A DNA stretch of 36,155 nucleotides, from the NCBI GenBank assembly GCA_036559665.1, contig DATBSS010000718.1:1-36155 (forward strand). Direction: 5' to 3'. Position 1 is the first letter of the stretch, and each line of letters starts with the position of its first letter. The position numbers and the translations under genes were made by a program. The DNA comes from DASRBA01 sp036559665. Its GTDB lineage: Bacteria > Myxococcota > Myxococcia > Myxococcales > Myxococcaceae. Positions 21,751 to 29,200 of this stretch are shown here, piece by piece. The notes beneath the pieces are model-generated. The model searched no databases. It had not been told where the DNA came from and saw nothing but the letters and a program-made list of their open reading frames with translations.

Positions 21751-23787
21751 CTACGGGTACTGGAAGCCTGGGTGGATCCGGACCGCGTTGACGACGAAGC
21801 CAGAGGGCCGGGCGCCGCACTGGTCCAGGCGCAGGATGGCCAGCGCCAGCTCGTCCACCGGGTGGTGGCCGGCCTTGACCACCAGCAAGGTGGCGAAGGC
21901 GGCCTTCCCGATGACGGCGGCGTCGCTGGCCGCCAGGACGGGCGGGGCGACGCACAGCACGACGTCGAAGGACGCGGACGCCAGCTCGAGCGCGCGCGCG
22001 AGGGCGGGCCGGTCGAGCAGCCCGGCCGGCGCCGGCCCTCCCGAGGAGAGCAGGTGCAGGTTGGGCACGCCGGAGGGCGACAGCAGCGCGTGCAGCGGCT
22101 GGCCCTCCAGCAGCGCCGCGAGGCCGGAGCCCCGCGCCCGGGGGAAGTGGCGGCCCAGCGGGCCCTTGCGGAGGTCCGCGTCCACCAGCAGGACCCGCCG
22201 GCCCGCCTGGGCAAACAGGACCGAGAGGTTCGCCGCCACCAGCGCGGTGCCGCGGTGCGGCCGGCTGGAGGTCAACAGGACGACCTTGTTCGGCGCGGCC
22301 TCCAGCTCGTGATCGAGGCGGGCCCGCAGCGCCCGCAGCGCCTCCACGAACGGATCGTCCGGCGCGGCGAGCGCCAGCGGAGCGCGCGACCGGCGGCGGC
22401 TCCTGGGGAGGCAGGCGTAGACCGGGAGCCCGAGGCCCTTCTCCAGCCAGGCGGTGCCGCGGGCGCCCTGGTGGAGGCCGCGGCGGACCAGCGCCCCCAC
22501 CAGTCCGAACGACAGCCCGGCCAGCAGGCTCACCACCAGCGTCGCGGGCCCGTCCGGCTTGACCGGCCTGGGATAGGCGAACGCCGGGTCCGCCAGCCGC
22601 ACGCTGCCGATGCCGGCCGCCTTCCAGACCGCCAGCTCCTGTGCCTTGGAGAGCAGGTGGACGTACAACTCGCCGGCGACCTTCACGTCCCGGTCGAGCC
22701 GGACCAGGGTCAGCTCGGTGTCCGGCCTCGCCTCCGCCTTCTCGTTCAGCACGTGCCTGGCGTAGGCCAGCCGCCGGAGCTTGGCGTTGAGCGCGACCAT
22801 GCTGGGGTGGCTCTCGGTGAAGCGCTGGCGGAGGTCGGAGAGCTGGAGCTGGAGCAGGGTGATCTGGTTGTTGATCTCCTGGCCCCGGTCGATGATCGCC
22901 TTGGACTGCAGGCCGACGTCGAGCTGCCCGGTCCGCGCCCGGTACTGCTTCAGCCTCAGCTCGGCCGCCTCTAGATTTTCCTTCAGCACCGGGAGCTGGC
23001 CGTTGACGAATTCCAGCCGCCGCTCGGCGGACCGGGTCCGGCGATCGACGTTGCGGCTCAGGTAGATCTCCATCAGCGCCGCCAGCTCCGCCTGGACCCG
23101 GTCCGGGTCGGGTCCCTGCAGCTCCAGGGCGATGACCCCGGTGTTCCTTCCCTTCTCGGTGACCGACAGCCGGGACAGGAAGCGCTCCACCGCGCTGGCC
23201 GGCGAGTCCTTGATCACCCGGAAGCGCTCGCCGCGCTTCGCGAAGAGCCCGGCGACGAGGGCGGACGATTCGCCCGAGGAGGCGATCGTCCCCACCTGGC
23301 CCTCCAGCAGCGGCGCGCCGTCCGGCGCCAGCAGCGTGTACGTGCCCGCTTCCCCGGCGATCAACGTGAGCGGCTGGTCCAACAGCCGCGGCGGGACCTC
23401 CAGGGAAGCGACCTGGATCGCCTGGCGGGAGCCCAGCAACCGCCCGATGACGGGCGGCCGCCGGGGGCGCGCGGAGATGTCCAGGTGGAGCACCTGGACC
23501 GCCTCCAGCACGATTGAGTTCGAGCGGATGATGTCGATCTCCGCCTCGGAGGGGATCTCCACCGGGTAGCCGTCCCGATCCTCGGTGAGCGGGTCCAGCA
23601 CCTTGCTCCGCTGCTCGATCTGGAGCAGCCCTGTGGCCCGGTAGACCGCGTCGCTCCCCAGGACCGAGAGCGCGCCCAGGGCGAGCGCTCCGGCCACGCC
23701 CGCCGCGAGCAGCAGGCGCCCCTCGCGGAGCGTGACCGCCAGCTCCCGGAGCGTGAGCGGCGCTTCGTCTTCAGGCTTGGTGGTCAT
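21751..23787 (-). CDS. Wzc-like polysaccharide co-polymerase with degenerate tyrosine-kinase domain
   Basis: A 678-residue protein with the Wzz/Wzc layout: an N-terminal membrane helix (about 25-45), a large periplasmic coiled-coil domain (about 50-440, with K-E-N-L-E-A-A-E-L-R-L-K-Q-Y-R and an S-D-L-R-Q-R-F-T-E-S-H-P-S-M segment), a second helix (about 450-470, A-T-L-V-V-S-L-L-A-G-L), then a cytoplasmic BY-kinase-fold domain. In that domain the Walker A lysine is missing (P-H-R-G-T514-A515 instead of P-G-x-G-K-S/T), and the Walker B aspartate is replaced (V-L-C-V613-A-P-P instead of V-I-I-D-x-P-P). Walker A' (L-V-D-A-D-L-R-K) is kept. The C-terminus has only one tyrosine (F-Q-Y-P). It should control chain length and export with Wza, but probably without kinase activity. 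Confidence 0.85.
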   Translation of the reverse strand: MTTKPEDEAPLTLRELAVTLREGRLLLAAGVAGALALGALSVLGSDAVYRATGLLQIEQRSKVLDPLTEDRDGYPVEIPSEAEIDIIRSNSIVLEAVQVLHLDISARPRRPPVIGRLLGSRQAIQVASLEVPPRLLDQPLTLIAGEAGTYTLLAPDGAPLLEGQVGTIASSGESSALVAGLFAKRGERFRVIKDSPASAVERFLSRLSVTEKGRNTGVIALELQGPDPDRVQAELAALMEIYLSRNVDRRTRSAERRLEFVNGQLPVLKENLEAAELRLKQYRARTGQLDVGLQSKAIIDRGQEINNQITLLQLQLSDLRQRFTESHPSMVALNAKLRRLAYARHVLNEKAEARPDTELTLVRLDRDVKVAGELYVHLLSKAQELAVWKAAGIGSVRLADPAFAYPRPVKPDGPATLVVSLLAGLSFGLVGALVRRGLHQGARGTAWLEKGLGLPVYACLPRSRRRSRAPLALAAPDDPFVEALRALRARLDHELEAAPNKVVLLTSSRPHRGTALVAANLSVLFAQAGRRVLLVDADLRKGPLGRHFPRARGSGLAALLEGQPLHALLSPSGVPNLHLLSSGGPAPAGLLDRPALARALELASASFDVVLCVAPPVLAASDAAVIGKAAFATLLVVKAGHHPVDELALAILRLDQCGARPSGFVVNAVRIHPGFQYP

Positions 23788-23804
23788 GGCGCGGGGGTCG
23801 GCCG

Positions 23805-24926
23805 TTACAGGGTGGGGAACACGATGATCCCGCGGGCCAGGTAGAACGGCTCCAGGAGCATCTGCACGGTGGGGAGGAGTTGCTGGACGATCCGGTTCCA
23901 CTGCGTCAGCGGGTGCGAGGAGACGAACACCACGTCCAGCGGCTGCAGCGGGAAGCGGGCCGCCAGCAGCAGCGCGTCGGGAGACCGCGCGTCCAGCCGG
24001 TAGACGCGCGGGACGTCGTAGGCGCCGCGGATCACGTACACGCCCTGCGCGTCGGCGGCCTCCTGGAGCAACCCCTCGCTGTCGGAGATCGCCTCGGCCA
24101 GGTTCATCCGCCGCTTGGTCATGATTCGCGAGCTGGGCTTGCGCACCTCACCCAGCACGAAGACCTTGTTCTGGCTCCGGTCCGGGACGTGGATGATGTC
24201 GCCGTCCTGGAGCAGCCAGTTCTCGGTCGCGTCGCCCCGGTCGTCGGCCGCCTGGAGGTCCAGGCGCCGCGCCTTTCCCTTCCGGGTGAGGAGCACGCCC
24301 TGGAGGTCCGCCTCCGCGGTGGGGCCCTCCGCGGCGGCGAGCGCGTCGAGCACGCGGAGCGGCACGTCGGTGAGCGCCACCGTGGCGGGCTTCTTCACCT
24401 CGCCGGTGATCTGGACCAGCCGGCCCCGGAACGCCGCTACCCGCACCTCCAGCTGCGGCTTCTCCAGGACGCCCTTGAGGCCCGCGGTCAGCAGCGTGCG
24501 GATCTCCGGCAGCGTCTTGCCGGCGACCTCCACCACGCCCACGTGGGGGAAGAACATCGTCCCGTCCGCGCTCACCGAGAGACCGGCCGCTTCCGGCGAG
24601 CGGAACTCGCCTGCGGGGATGGTGAGCTCCGGGTGCTCCCAGATGATGACGTTCAGCACGTCGTGGGACGCCACCCGGTACTCGTACCTCTGGGCGCCGT
24701 CCGCCAGCGGGTCCGGCGTCAGCGCCGGGTGGGTGGCGTCCGCCTCGCCGAGCTGCTTGACGACCTCGGGCGTGACGGGGACGAGGATGGCGGAGGGCTT
24801 CTGTCCGGCCCGCTCGGCGCGGGAGGTCAGCGCCCCCTCGTCCATCCTCATCCCCGGGCCCAGCGCGCAGCCGGCGAGGGACAGCCAGAGCGACGCGGCC
24901 CATGCAGCCGTTCGCCTGGTTTCCAT
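23805..24926 (-). CDS. wza: Wza-type outer-membrane polysaccharide export lipoprotein
   Basis: A 373-residue protein, the usual Wza length. ATG 24926 gives a lipoprotein signal ending L-A-G-C20. The polysaccharide export domain starts at about residue 75 (Y-R-V-A-S-H-D-V-L-N-V-I-I-W-E-H-P), with G-T-M-F-F-P-H-V-G-V-V-E-V-A-G. It is followed by two SLBB-like domains (V-Q-I-T-G-E-V-K-K-P and V-F-V-L-G-E-V-R-K-P) and a C-terminal helix region (Q-W-N-R-I-V-Q-Q-L-L-P) that forms the outer-membrane pore in Wza. It exports the finished chain together with the Wzc-like protein encoded 17 bp downstream. It is the first gene of the operon proper; 128 bp separate it from the PA14 gene stop. Confidence 0.92.
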   Translation of the reverse strand: METRRTAAWAASLWLSLAGCALGPGMRMDEGALTSRAERAGQKPSAILVPVTPEVVKQLGEADATHPALTPDPLADGAQRYEYRVASHDVLNVIIWEHPELTIPAGEFRSPEAAGLSVSADGTMFFPHVGVVEVAGKTLPEIRTLLTAGLKGVLEKPQLEVRVAAFRGRLVQITGEVKKPATVALTDVPLRVLDALAAAEGPTAEADLQGVLLTRKGKARRLDLQAADDRGDATENWLLQDGDIIHVPDRSQNKVFVLGEVRKPSSRIMTKRRMNLAEAISDSEGLLQEAADAQGVYVIRGAYDVPRVYRLDARSPDALLLAARFPLQPLDVVFVSSHPLTQWNRIVQQLLPTVQMLLEPFYLARGIIVFPTL

Positions 24927-24998
24927 TCGCCCCCCGCCTGCGCGCGCTTGTCCCATCAACCGGACCCGGTAGATGAGACCCCGCGCCGCCGCGCGCCA

Positions 24999-25037
24999 CT
25001 GACCATCAGGGCATGAGAGACGTCACATGCCCGTCAG
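24999..25037 (-). other. Stem-loop between the PA14-hydrolase gene and wza
   Basis: GGGCATG (25009-25015) pairs perfectly with CATGCCC (25026-25032) around a 10-base loop. CTGAC (24999-25003) and GTCAG (25033-25037) extend the stem past a 5-base bulge. On the minus strand it begins 18 bases after the PA14 gene stop at 25055 and precedes wza. No T-run follows, so it may be a weak or factor-dependent terminator, an attenuator or a processing site. No convincing sigma-70 or sigma-54 promoter was found in the 128-bp gap. Confidence 0.4.
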
Positions 25038-25054
25038 GATCACCGGCTCCGCCG

Positions 25055-28012
25055 TCACCACGCGAGCGCGTAGACGCGGACGTCGTACGGCGGGACGCTG
25101 GCCGGGACGTTCACCCGGCCACCCGAGACGGAGCTCGAGACCGCGGCGTCGGTGACCCATTCGGCCGTCGCGTAGGAGGCGCCCGGCGCCGGGAAGCTGA
25201 CCGTCCCGGTCCAGGTGGTGCCGCCCCCGTTGACGATCGTGACCGTGGTGGTGTGGCCGTCCGTGTTGAGCTGGTACAGCACGCTGGGGCCCTGGACCGT
25301 GGCCGGGGCGTAGCGGGCGGTGAGGACGTCGAACAGCTTCTGGCCGACGTTCAGGATCCGCGAGCGGGCGTTGTCCTGGAGCAGCGTGGGCGTGGTCAGG
25401 TACACCTCGCCGGCCCCGACCGTGTAGCGCGTGATGAGCGGATCTCCCTCCGCGTTGCGCGCGACCACGGTGGCGCCCTGGAGGCTCAGCTTCGCGTACG
25501 TGTAGGCCGGTTCGGTGAACGACGACCCGTCCGCCAGCCACGTCGAGCTGGTGGACTGGCCGGTCTGGCCGGTGAGCGAAGCGCCCGCCAGCACGGTATC
25601 CGCGGCGCCCACCTGCGCGGCGTTGAGGATGAGCACGCCGCCGTTGTTCACGAACGTCTGGAACTGGGTCCGCAGCGCCGGATCCACCGGGAGGTGTGTC
25701 GTCAGCATGACGACCCGGTGCTTCGACATCGCGCCGGCGCCGGCGGCCGTGTTGAGCACGTTGAAGACGTCTCCCCAGCGGCTCTTGCCCATGGGCTCCC
25801 AGGAACGGGGGTCCTCTCCCGCGGCCAGGCGCGACCGGTACTCGGACACGCTCTGGGGCCCCCCCGGCACCAGCGTCCCGTGGAGCTGGTGGTCTGGGTA
25901 CGCCATCTGGAGCACGTTGTTCAACATGTAATCACCGGACGTGTAGGGGACCCGCGAGTACCAGGTGTAGTTCCCCTGGTTGTATTGGCCGTACTTGGGA
26001 GCGAACCCCGAGTAGCGGTCGACCACCAGCGCGAAGGGGACGAATTCGGGTGGGCGGTTCGGGTGCCGCACCAGCGCGAAGTTGGCGAAGTCGCGGGCCG
26101 CCACGCCCAGCGGGTTGGGGTTGCCCGAAGGGTTGAAGTACTCGGAAGGCTCGATGTTGATGACGTTCGCGCCTCCCATGTACGCCAGGTAGAAGTGCCG
26201 CTTGAACCAGGAGGGGGACCAGCCGCCGGTCAGCCGGTCGTTGCCGTCGTACTGGGTGGGCGAGTTGGTCCAGTAGCGCCACGTGGAGAAGTCGTAGCCC
26301 CAGGCCTTGCCGGACTGCCTCCCCGCGCCGCGGTAGAAGCTCGCGCCGGGGCTCATCCCGCTCAGCTCGTCGATGATCCGCTCTCCCATGACCATGTCCC
26401 CACCCCAGTCGTAGACCCACTGCGCGGTCCAGGGGCAGTCCGCGATCGCCGCGAAGGAGAAGCCGCGCTGCGCCCGGGGTATCCCGATGACGCTGCCGAC
26501 GCCGAGCGTGTTCAGGTAGTAGTCGCGGAACTGCTGGTAGTTCTGCAGCGGGGTGAGGCTGGGGGACGGAACCGGACGGCCCTGGGTCCAGTCACCCCCG
26601 ATCTGATCGAACTCGTTCAAGCCGTCCCAGAAGATCTTGCTGGGATCCGGCGAGGCCGACGTGAGCTGGGCGAACGTGCTCATCAACGCCTGCTTCTGCG
26701 CCGGGTCGTACACGTAGTTGTACGAAGGCATGTCCCGGTTGGCCGCCGGTTTGTAGGCCATCACCGCGTCCGTCGTGGCGGCGATGGTGCTGGCCGCGTT
26801 GCCGGAGAGGGGATCCCAGAGCCCGAAGCCGTTGAAGCCAAGCCGCTGCTTCAGCACCTGCGCCCACGAGGCCGGGTTGGGGCCCGTGATCTCGGCGTAG
26901 AAGCGGAACCACCGCGGGTCCGAATTCGGCGGAGGCGGAGGCGGAGGCGGGGGTGGGGGAGGAGGCGGGGGCGCCGCCGTCGAGTACAGGTTCGCCGTGG
27001 GAATGACGGCGGACGCCGCGCCGGGGACGGTCCAGCTCAGGACCGAGGTAGCGCTCCCCCCGTTCTCGAAGAGCTCGAGCTTGACGTCGTACTTCTGCCC
27101 CGCGGTCAGGGTGATCTGCCCGGAGTCGGTGGTGGGCGCGTGATCGGTCCAGTTGTTCACCAGGGGCGTGCCGTTGACCCACAGCCGTGCGCCGTCATCC
27201 GAGAGCGTCGAGAACGTGTAGACGCCGGTGGCGGGCGCGAGGACCTGGCCCGTCCAGCGGGCCGAGAACGTGTCCGGGCCGATGCCCGAGGCCGGCGACC
27301 CGGTGGCCCACGAGAAATTCACCGTGGCGTCGGTCCTGGAGACCTTCGTCCCGGTGAAATCGATGTTGTCGTAGTACTCGCCGAGGAGCCCGTTGCCGGG
27401 CGCGGCGCCCGCGGCACTGAACAGGACGTCGACGTAGTAGTTGTTGGCGCCCGAGGAGCCGTTCGGGAACGCGGCCGAAGTAGAGCGCGCGTACACGCCG
27501 TTGCCGCCCTGTTCGCCGTCCTGGAGCGCGTACAGCGGCGGGGCGTTGCGGCCGGACGCGGTGAAGTAGGAGGCCACGCCCGCGTATTGCCCTTGCGGAG
27601 CGAGGTAGCTCACGACGTACACCGTGTCCGGCTGGATGGTGACGGGCTGGCTGAGGCGGGCCGTCTGCCAGCCGGTGGCGCTTTCTTGAGTGAAGGTCGC
27701 GCTGGCGAGCAGGGTGCCCGAGCTCGTCCAGAGGTGTCCGACGTGGGTCCCGCCGTTGCCGGTGCCCTTGTAGAACCGGATGCCGGTCACCGCGCCGGCC
27801 ACCGTGCTCTTGAACTTCACGCCCAGCTCGATCGAGCCGTTATCGGCGTAGGCGAACGAGGCCGGCACCTCGCTGTCCGGCCAGAGGCTCGATTCGCCGG
27901 CCGCCGGCTGGTTCATCTCGTCTTGAGTCGTGTCTCCTGGGTCATTGGGTTGGCCAACACAGGCTGCCGCCAGCATGACGGCCCCGGTGACTGCGAGCAG
28001 GTTGCAACGCAT
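25055..28012 (-). CDS. Secreted DUF4082-PA14-polyPro-glycoside-hydrolase-like lipoprotein
   Basis: A 985-residue protein. ATG 28012 gives a signal peptide ending M-L-A-A-A-C18, a probable lipobox. Domains in order: DUF4082 (about 45-185; G-I-R-F-Y-K-G-T-G-N-G-G-T-H, Y-V-D-V-L-F), PA14 carbohydrate-binding domain (about 195-330; G-L-L-G-E-Y-Y-D-N, F-S-T-L-S-D-D-G-A-R-L-W-V-N-G), 15 consecutive prolines, then a 610-residue C-terminal part. That part resembles a TIM-barrel hydrolase (R-F-Y-A-E-I-T-G, W-D-G-L-N466-E467-F-D, where Asn-Glu suits a clan-A acid/base), followed by a Rossmann-like segment (F-V-N-N-G-G-V-L-I-L-N) and an end beta-sandwich, as in GH42-like enzymes. Family assignment of the catalytic part is tentative. 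Its place beside wza suggests it binds and trims the exported polymer. Confidence 0.75.
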   Translation of the reverse strand: MRCNLLAVTGAVMLAAACVGQPNDPGDTTQDEMNQPAAGESSLWPDSEVPASFAYADNGSIELGVKFKSTVAGAVTGIRFYKGTGNGGTHVGHLWTSSGTLLASATFTQESATGWQTARLSQPVTIQPDTVYVVSYLAPQGQYAGVASYFTASGRNAPPLYALQDGEQGGNGVYARSTSAAFPNGSSGANNYYVDVLFSAAGAAPGNGLLGEYYDNIDFTGTKVSRTDATVNFSWATGSPASGIGPDTFSARWTGQVLAPATGVYTFSTLSDDGARLWVNGTPLVNNWTDHAPTTDSGQITLTAGQKYDVKLELFENGGSATSVLSWTVPGAASAVIPTANLYSTAAPPPPPPPPPPPPPPPNSDPRWFRFYAEITGPNPASWAQVLKQRLGFNGFGLWDPLSGNAASTIAATTDAVMAYKPAANRDMPSYNYVYDPAQKQALMSTFAQLTSASPDPSKIFWDGLNEFDQIGGDWTQGRPVPSPSLTPLQNYQQFRDYYLNTLGVGSVIGIPRAQRGFSFAAIADCPWTAQWVYDWGGDMVMGERIIDELSGMSPGASFYRGAGRQSGKAWGYDFSTWRYWTNSPTQYDGNDRLTGGWSPSWFKRHFYLAYMGGANVINIEPSEYFNPSGNPNPLGVAARDFANFALVRHPNRPPEFVPFALVVDRYSGFAPKYGQYNQGNYTWYSRVPYTSGDYMLNNVLQMAYPDHQLHGTLVPGGPQSVSEYRSRLAAGEDPRSWEPMGKSRWGDVFNVLNTAAGAGAMSKHRVVMLTTHLPVDPALRTQFQTFVNNGGVLILNAAQVGAADTVLAGASLTGQTGQSTSSTWLADGSSFTEPAYTYAKLSLQGATVVARNAEGDPLITRYTVGAGEVYLTTPTLLQDNARSRILNVGQKLFDVLTARYAPATVQGPSVLYQLNTDGHTTTVTIVNGGGTTWTGTVSFPAPGASYATAEWVTDAAVSSSVSGGRVNVPASVPPYDVRVYALAW
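26927..26971 (-). repeat. Poly-proline tract encoded by a G-rich repeat
   Basis: Fifteen consecutive proline codons (CCX on the minus strand), which make the plus strand a run of GGC/GGA/GGG triplets. It is a flexible linker between the PA14 domain and the catalytic part. Slippage here would change linker length without breaking the frame when whole codons are gained or lost. Confidence 0.9.
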
Positions 28013-28174
28013 TTCGAGGGTCCCTCCCGGACGCTTGCCTGGCGGCACCCGAGCAGCCGGGCGCCTTCAGGTCGTTGAGGGCCCTCGAACGTCTTTTCCT
28101 GGACACTATTCCGAGCTCAAAGCAGGCGGGGGCACGGGCGCGCGCCCGCGCGGCCGCCCCTGAGCGCAGACGTC

Positions 28175-28218
28175 AAAACGCCTCCGCCCCGGGTGAGTGA
28201 TCACCCGAGGCGGAGGCG
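28175..28218 (-). terminator. Strong intrinsic terminator
   Basis: Arms 28179-28196 and 28201-28218 pair over 18 positions (17 Watson-Crick, one U-G in the minus-strand RNA) around a 4-base loop. On the minus strand a TTTT run follows immediately. It lies about 50 bases after the stop of the tyrosine-rich lipoprotein gene (28271) and before the start of the PA14 gene (28012), separating the two units. The remaining 160 bases to 28013 should hold the PA14 promoter, though no clear motif was seen. Confidence 0.88.
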
Positions 28219-28270
28219 CAGAAGGCAGCTTTAGAGGACTACCTGTCCCTGTTGCCCGGTAGGCGAATGG

Positions 28271-29113
28271 CTACTGAGCGTTGCACTGCATGTCGTAGCT
28301 GTGCTGCGTCCCGTCCGGGCCGGTCACGACGAACTGGTCGCTCCCGTCGAACGTGGAGGAGAAGGCCCCCTTCGAGGTGTCGACGGTGATGGTGCCGGCT
28401 GACGGGCACCGGTTGGTGCACTCGTGGAACCCCGAGATGGTGGCGGTCGCGGTGGTCCCGCCGCGGGCCCCCGTGCTCTGGCCGTTCAGGTCGACGCACC
28501 CGCTCCCCTGCGTCCAGGACACCGTGCCCTGGGCCTGCCGCGAGTCGAACCGCGACGGCGCGTAGCTCCTGGAGGTGATCGCGATCGCCGACGTGGTCCC
28601 CGAAGTGGATGGCATGGCGGTCATGTCCAGGACGTAGCGTTCGCCGTTCAGGGTCAGGTCCTGGGACGTCGCGGTGAGCGTGATCTCCCCGGTCGTGGCC
28701 TGGGTCAACGTGACCGTGATGTTGCCGGAGATGCTTCCCTTGCCTCCCGGGCCGGTACATCCGTTGAGCGCATACGCGACCGTTGCACCCGAAGCCGTCG
28801 CGGTGGCGCAGTTGGACCCGTAATAGGTGCTCACCCTCGACGCCATGGTCGACGCCAGGGCGTTGAGATCGGCCGGAGCCGTGGCCCCCGAGCTGCTGAG
28901 CGCGTAGTAGTCGTAGTAGATGGGGTCGACCCACGTGTAGGCGTACCATGAGTCATACCCGTAATAATACGGGTCGTAATACGTGTAGTCGTAATAGTAC
29001 GGGTCGTAGTAGGCGCTGCTGTAGCAGCCAGCGGCACCGGTAGCCATCGTCAATCCCGTCGCGAGCGCGACGAGGCACTTCGCAGCCGACTTCTTCTTCC
29101 TCGGGTTGGTCAC
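28271..29113 (-). CDS. Tyrosine-rich lipoprotein
   Basis: A 280-residue protein started at GTG 29113, with GGGGGAG 8-9 bases upstream. The signal peptide has basic N-terminus R-K-K-K and ends G-A-A-G-C30, a lipobox-like site. Directly after the cysteine comes a region (31-71) with 19 tyrosines in 41 residues, built of the 10-residue repeat Y-Y-D-P-Y-Y-Y-D/G-Y-x twice, plus a decayed third copy. The rest (about 80-280) is Thr/Ser/Gly-rich beta-type sequence with six cysteines in the pairs C-A-T/C-T-G and C-V-D, H-E-C-T-N-R-C, and M-Q-C near the end, probably disulphide-bonded. I do not recognise a family. A surface-exposed adhesive or matrix protein is one possibility. It is a single-gene unit closed by the terminator at 28175-28218. 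Confidence 0.7.
   Translation of the reverse strand: MTNPRKKKSAAKCLVALATGLTMATGAAGCYSSAYYDPYYYDYTYYDPYYYGYDSWYAYTWVDPIYYDYYALSSSGATAPADLNALASTMASRVSTYYGSNCATATASGATVAYALNGCTGPGGKGSISGNITVTLTQATTGEITLTATSQDLTLNGERYVLDMTAMPSTSGTTSAIAITSRSYAPSRFDSRQAQGTVSWTQGSGCVDLNGQSTGARGGTTATATISGFHECTNRCPSAGTITVDTSKGAFSSTFDGSDQFVVTGPDGTQHSYDMQCNAQ
28901..29011 (-). repeat. Tandem Tyr-rich codon repeats in the lipoprotein gene
   Basis: Residues 35-44 and 45-54 (bases 28952-29011) are two copies of a 10-residue unit beginning Y-Y-D-P-Y-Y-Y. A third, degenerate unit (W-V-D-P-I-Y-Y-D-Y-Y, residues 61-70) follows at about 28904-28933. The TAC/TAT codons make this the most AT-rich patch of the area. Confidence 0.8.
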
Positions 29114-29200
29114 GGAAGTTGCTCCCCCTTTGTGGGGAGGAACGTACGCAGGCTTCCAAGCAATCCAACTGGACCCGGGGCCCCGCTCTCCGCTCAACCA

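Noticed and set aside
18725..22312. Plus-strand open frame of 1195 codons across the dehydratase, GT4 and Wzc-like genes
   Set aside because: It is antisense to three well-recognised genes and is made of Arg/Gly/Pro/Gln-rich low-complexity sequence, the typical mirror frame of GC-rich coding DNA. No domain or ribosome site supports it.
25013..28078. Plus-strand open frame of 1021 codons opposite the PA14-hydrolase gene
   Set aside because: Arg/Val/Gly-rich mirror frame; the minus strand has a signal peptide and recognisable DUF4082 and PA14 domains.
28904..29011. The Tyr-rich repeats as a CRISPR or other DNA repeat array
   Set aside because: The repeats are in frame, only two to three copies, unspaced, and explained by the protein sequence.
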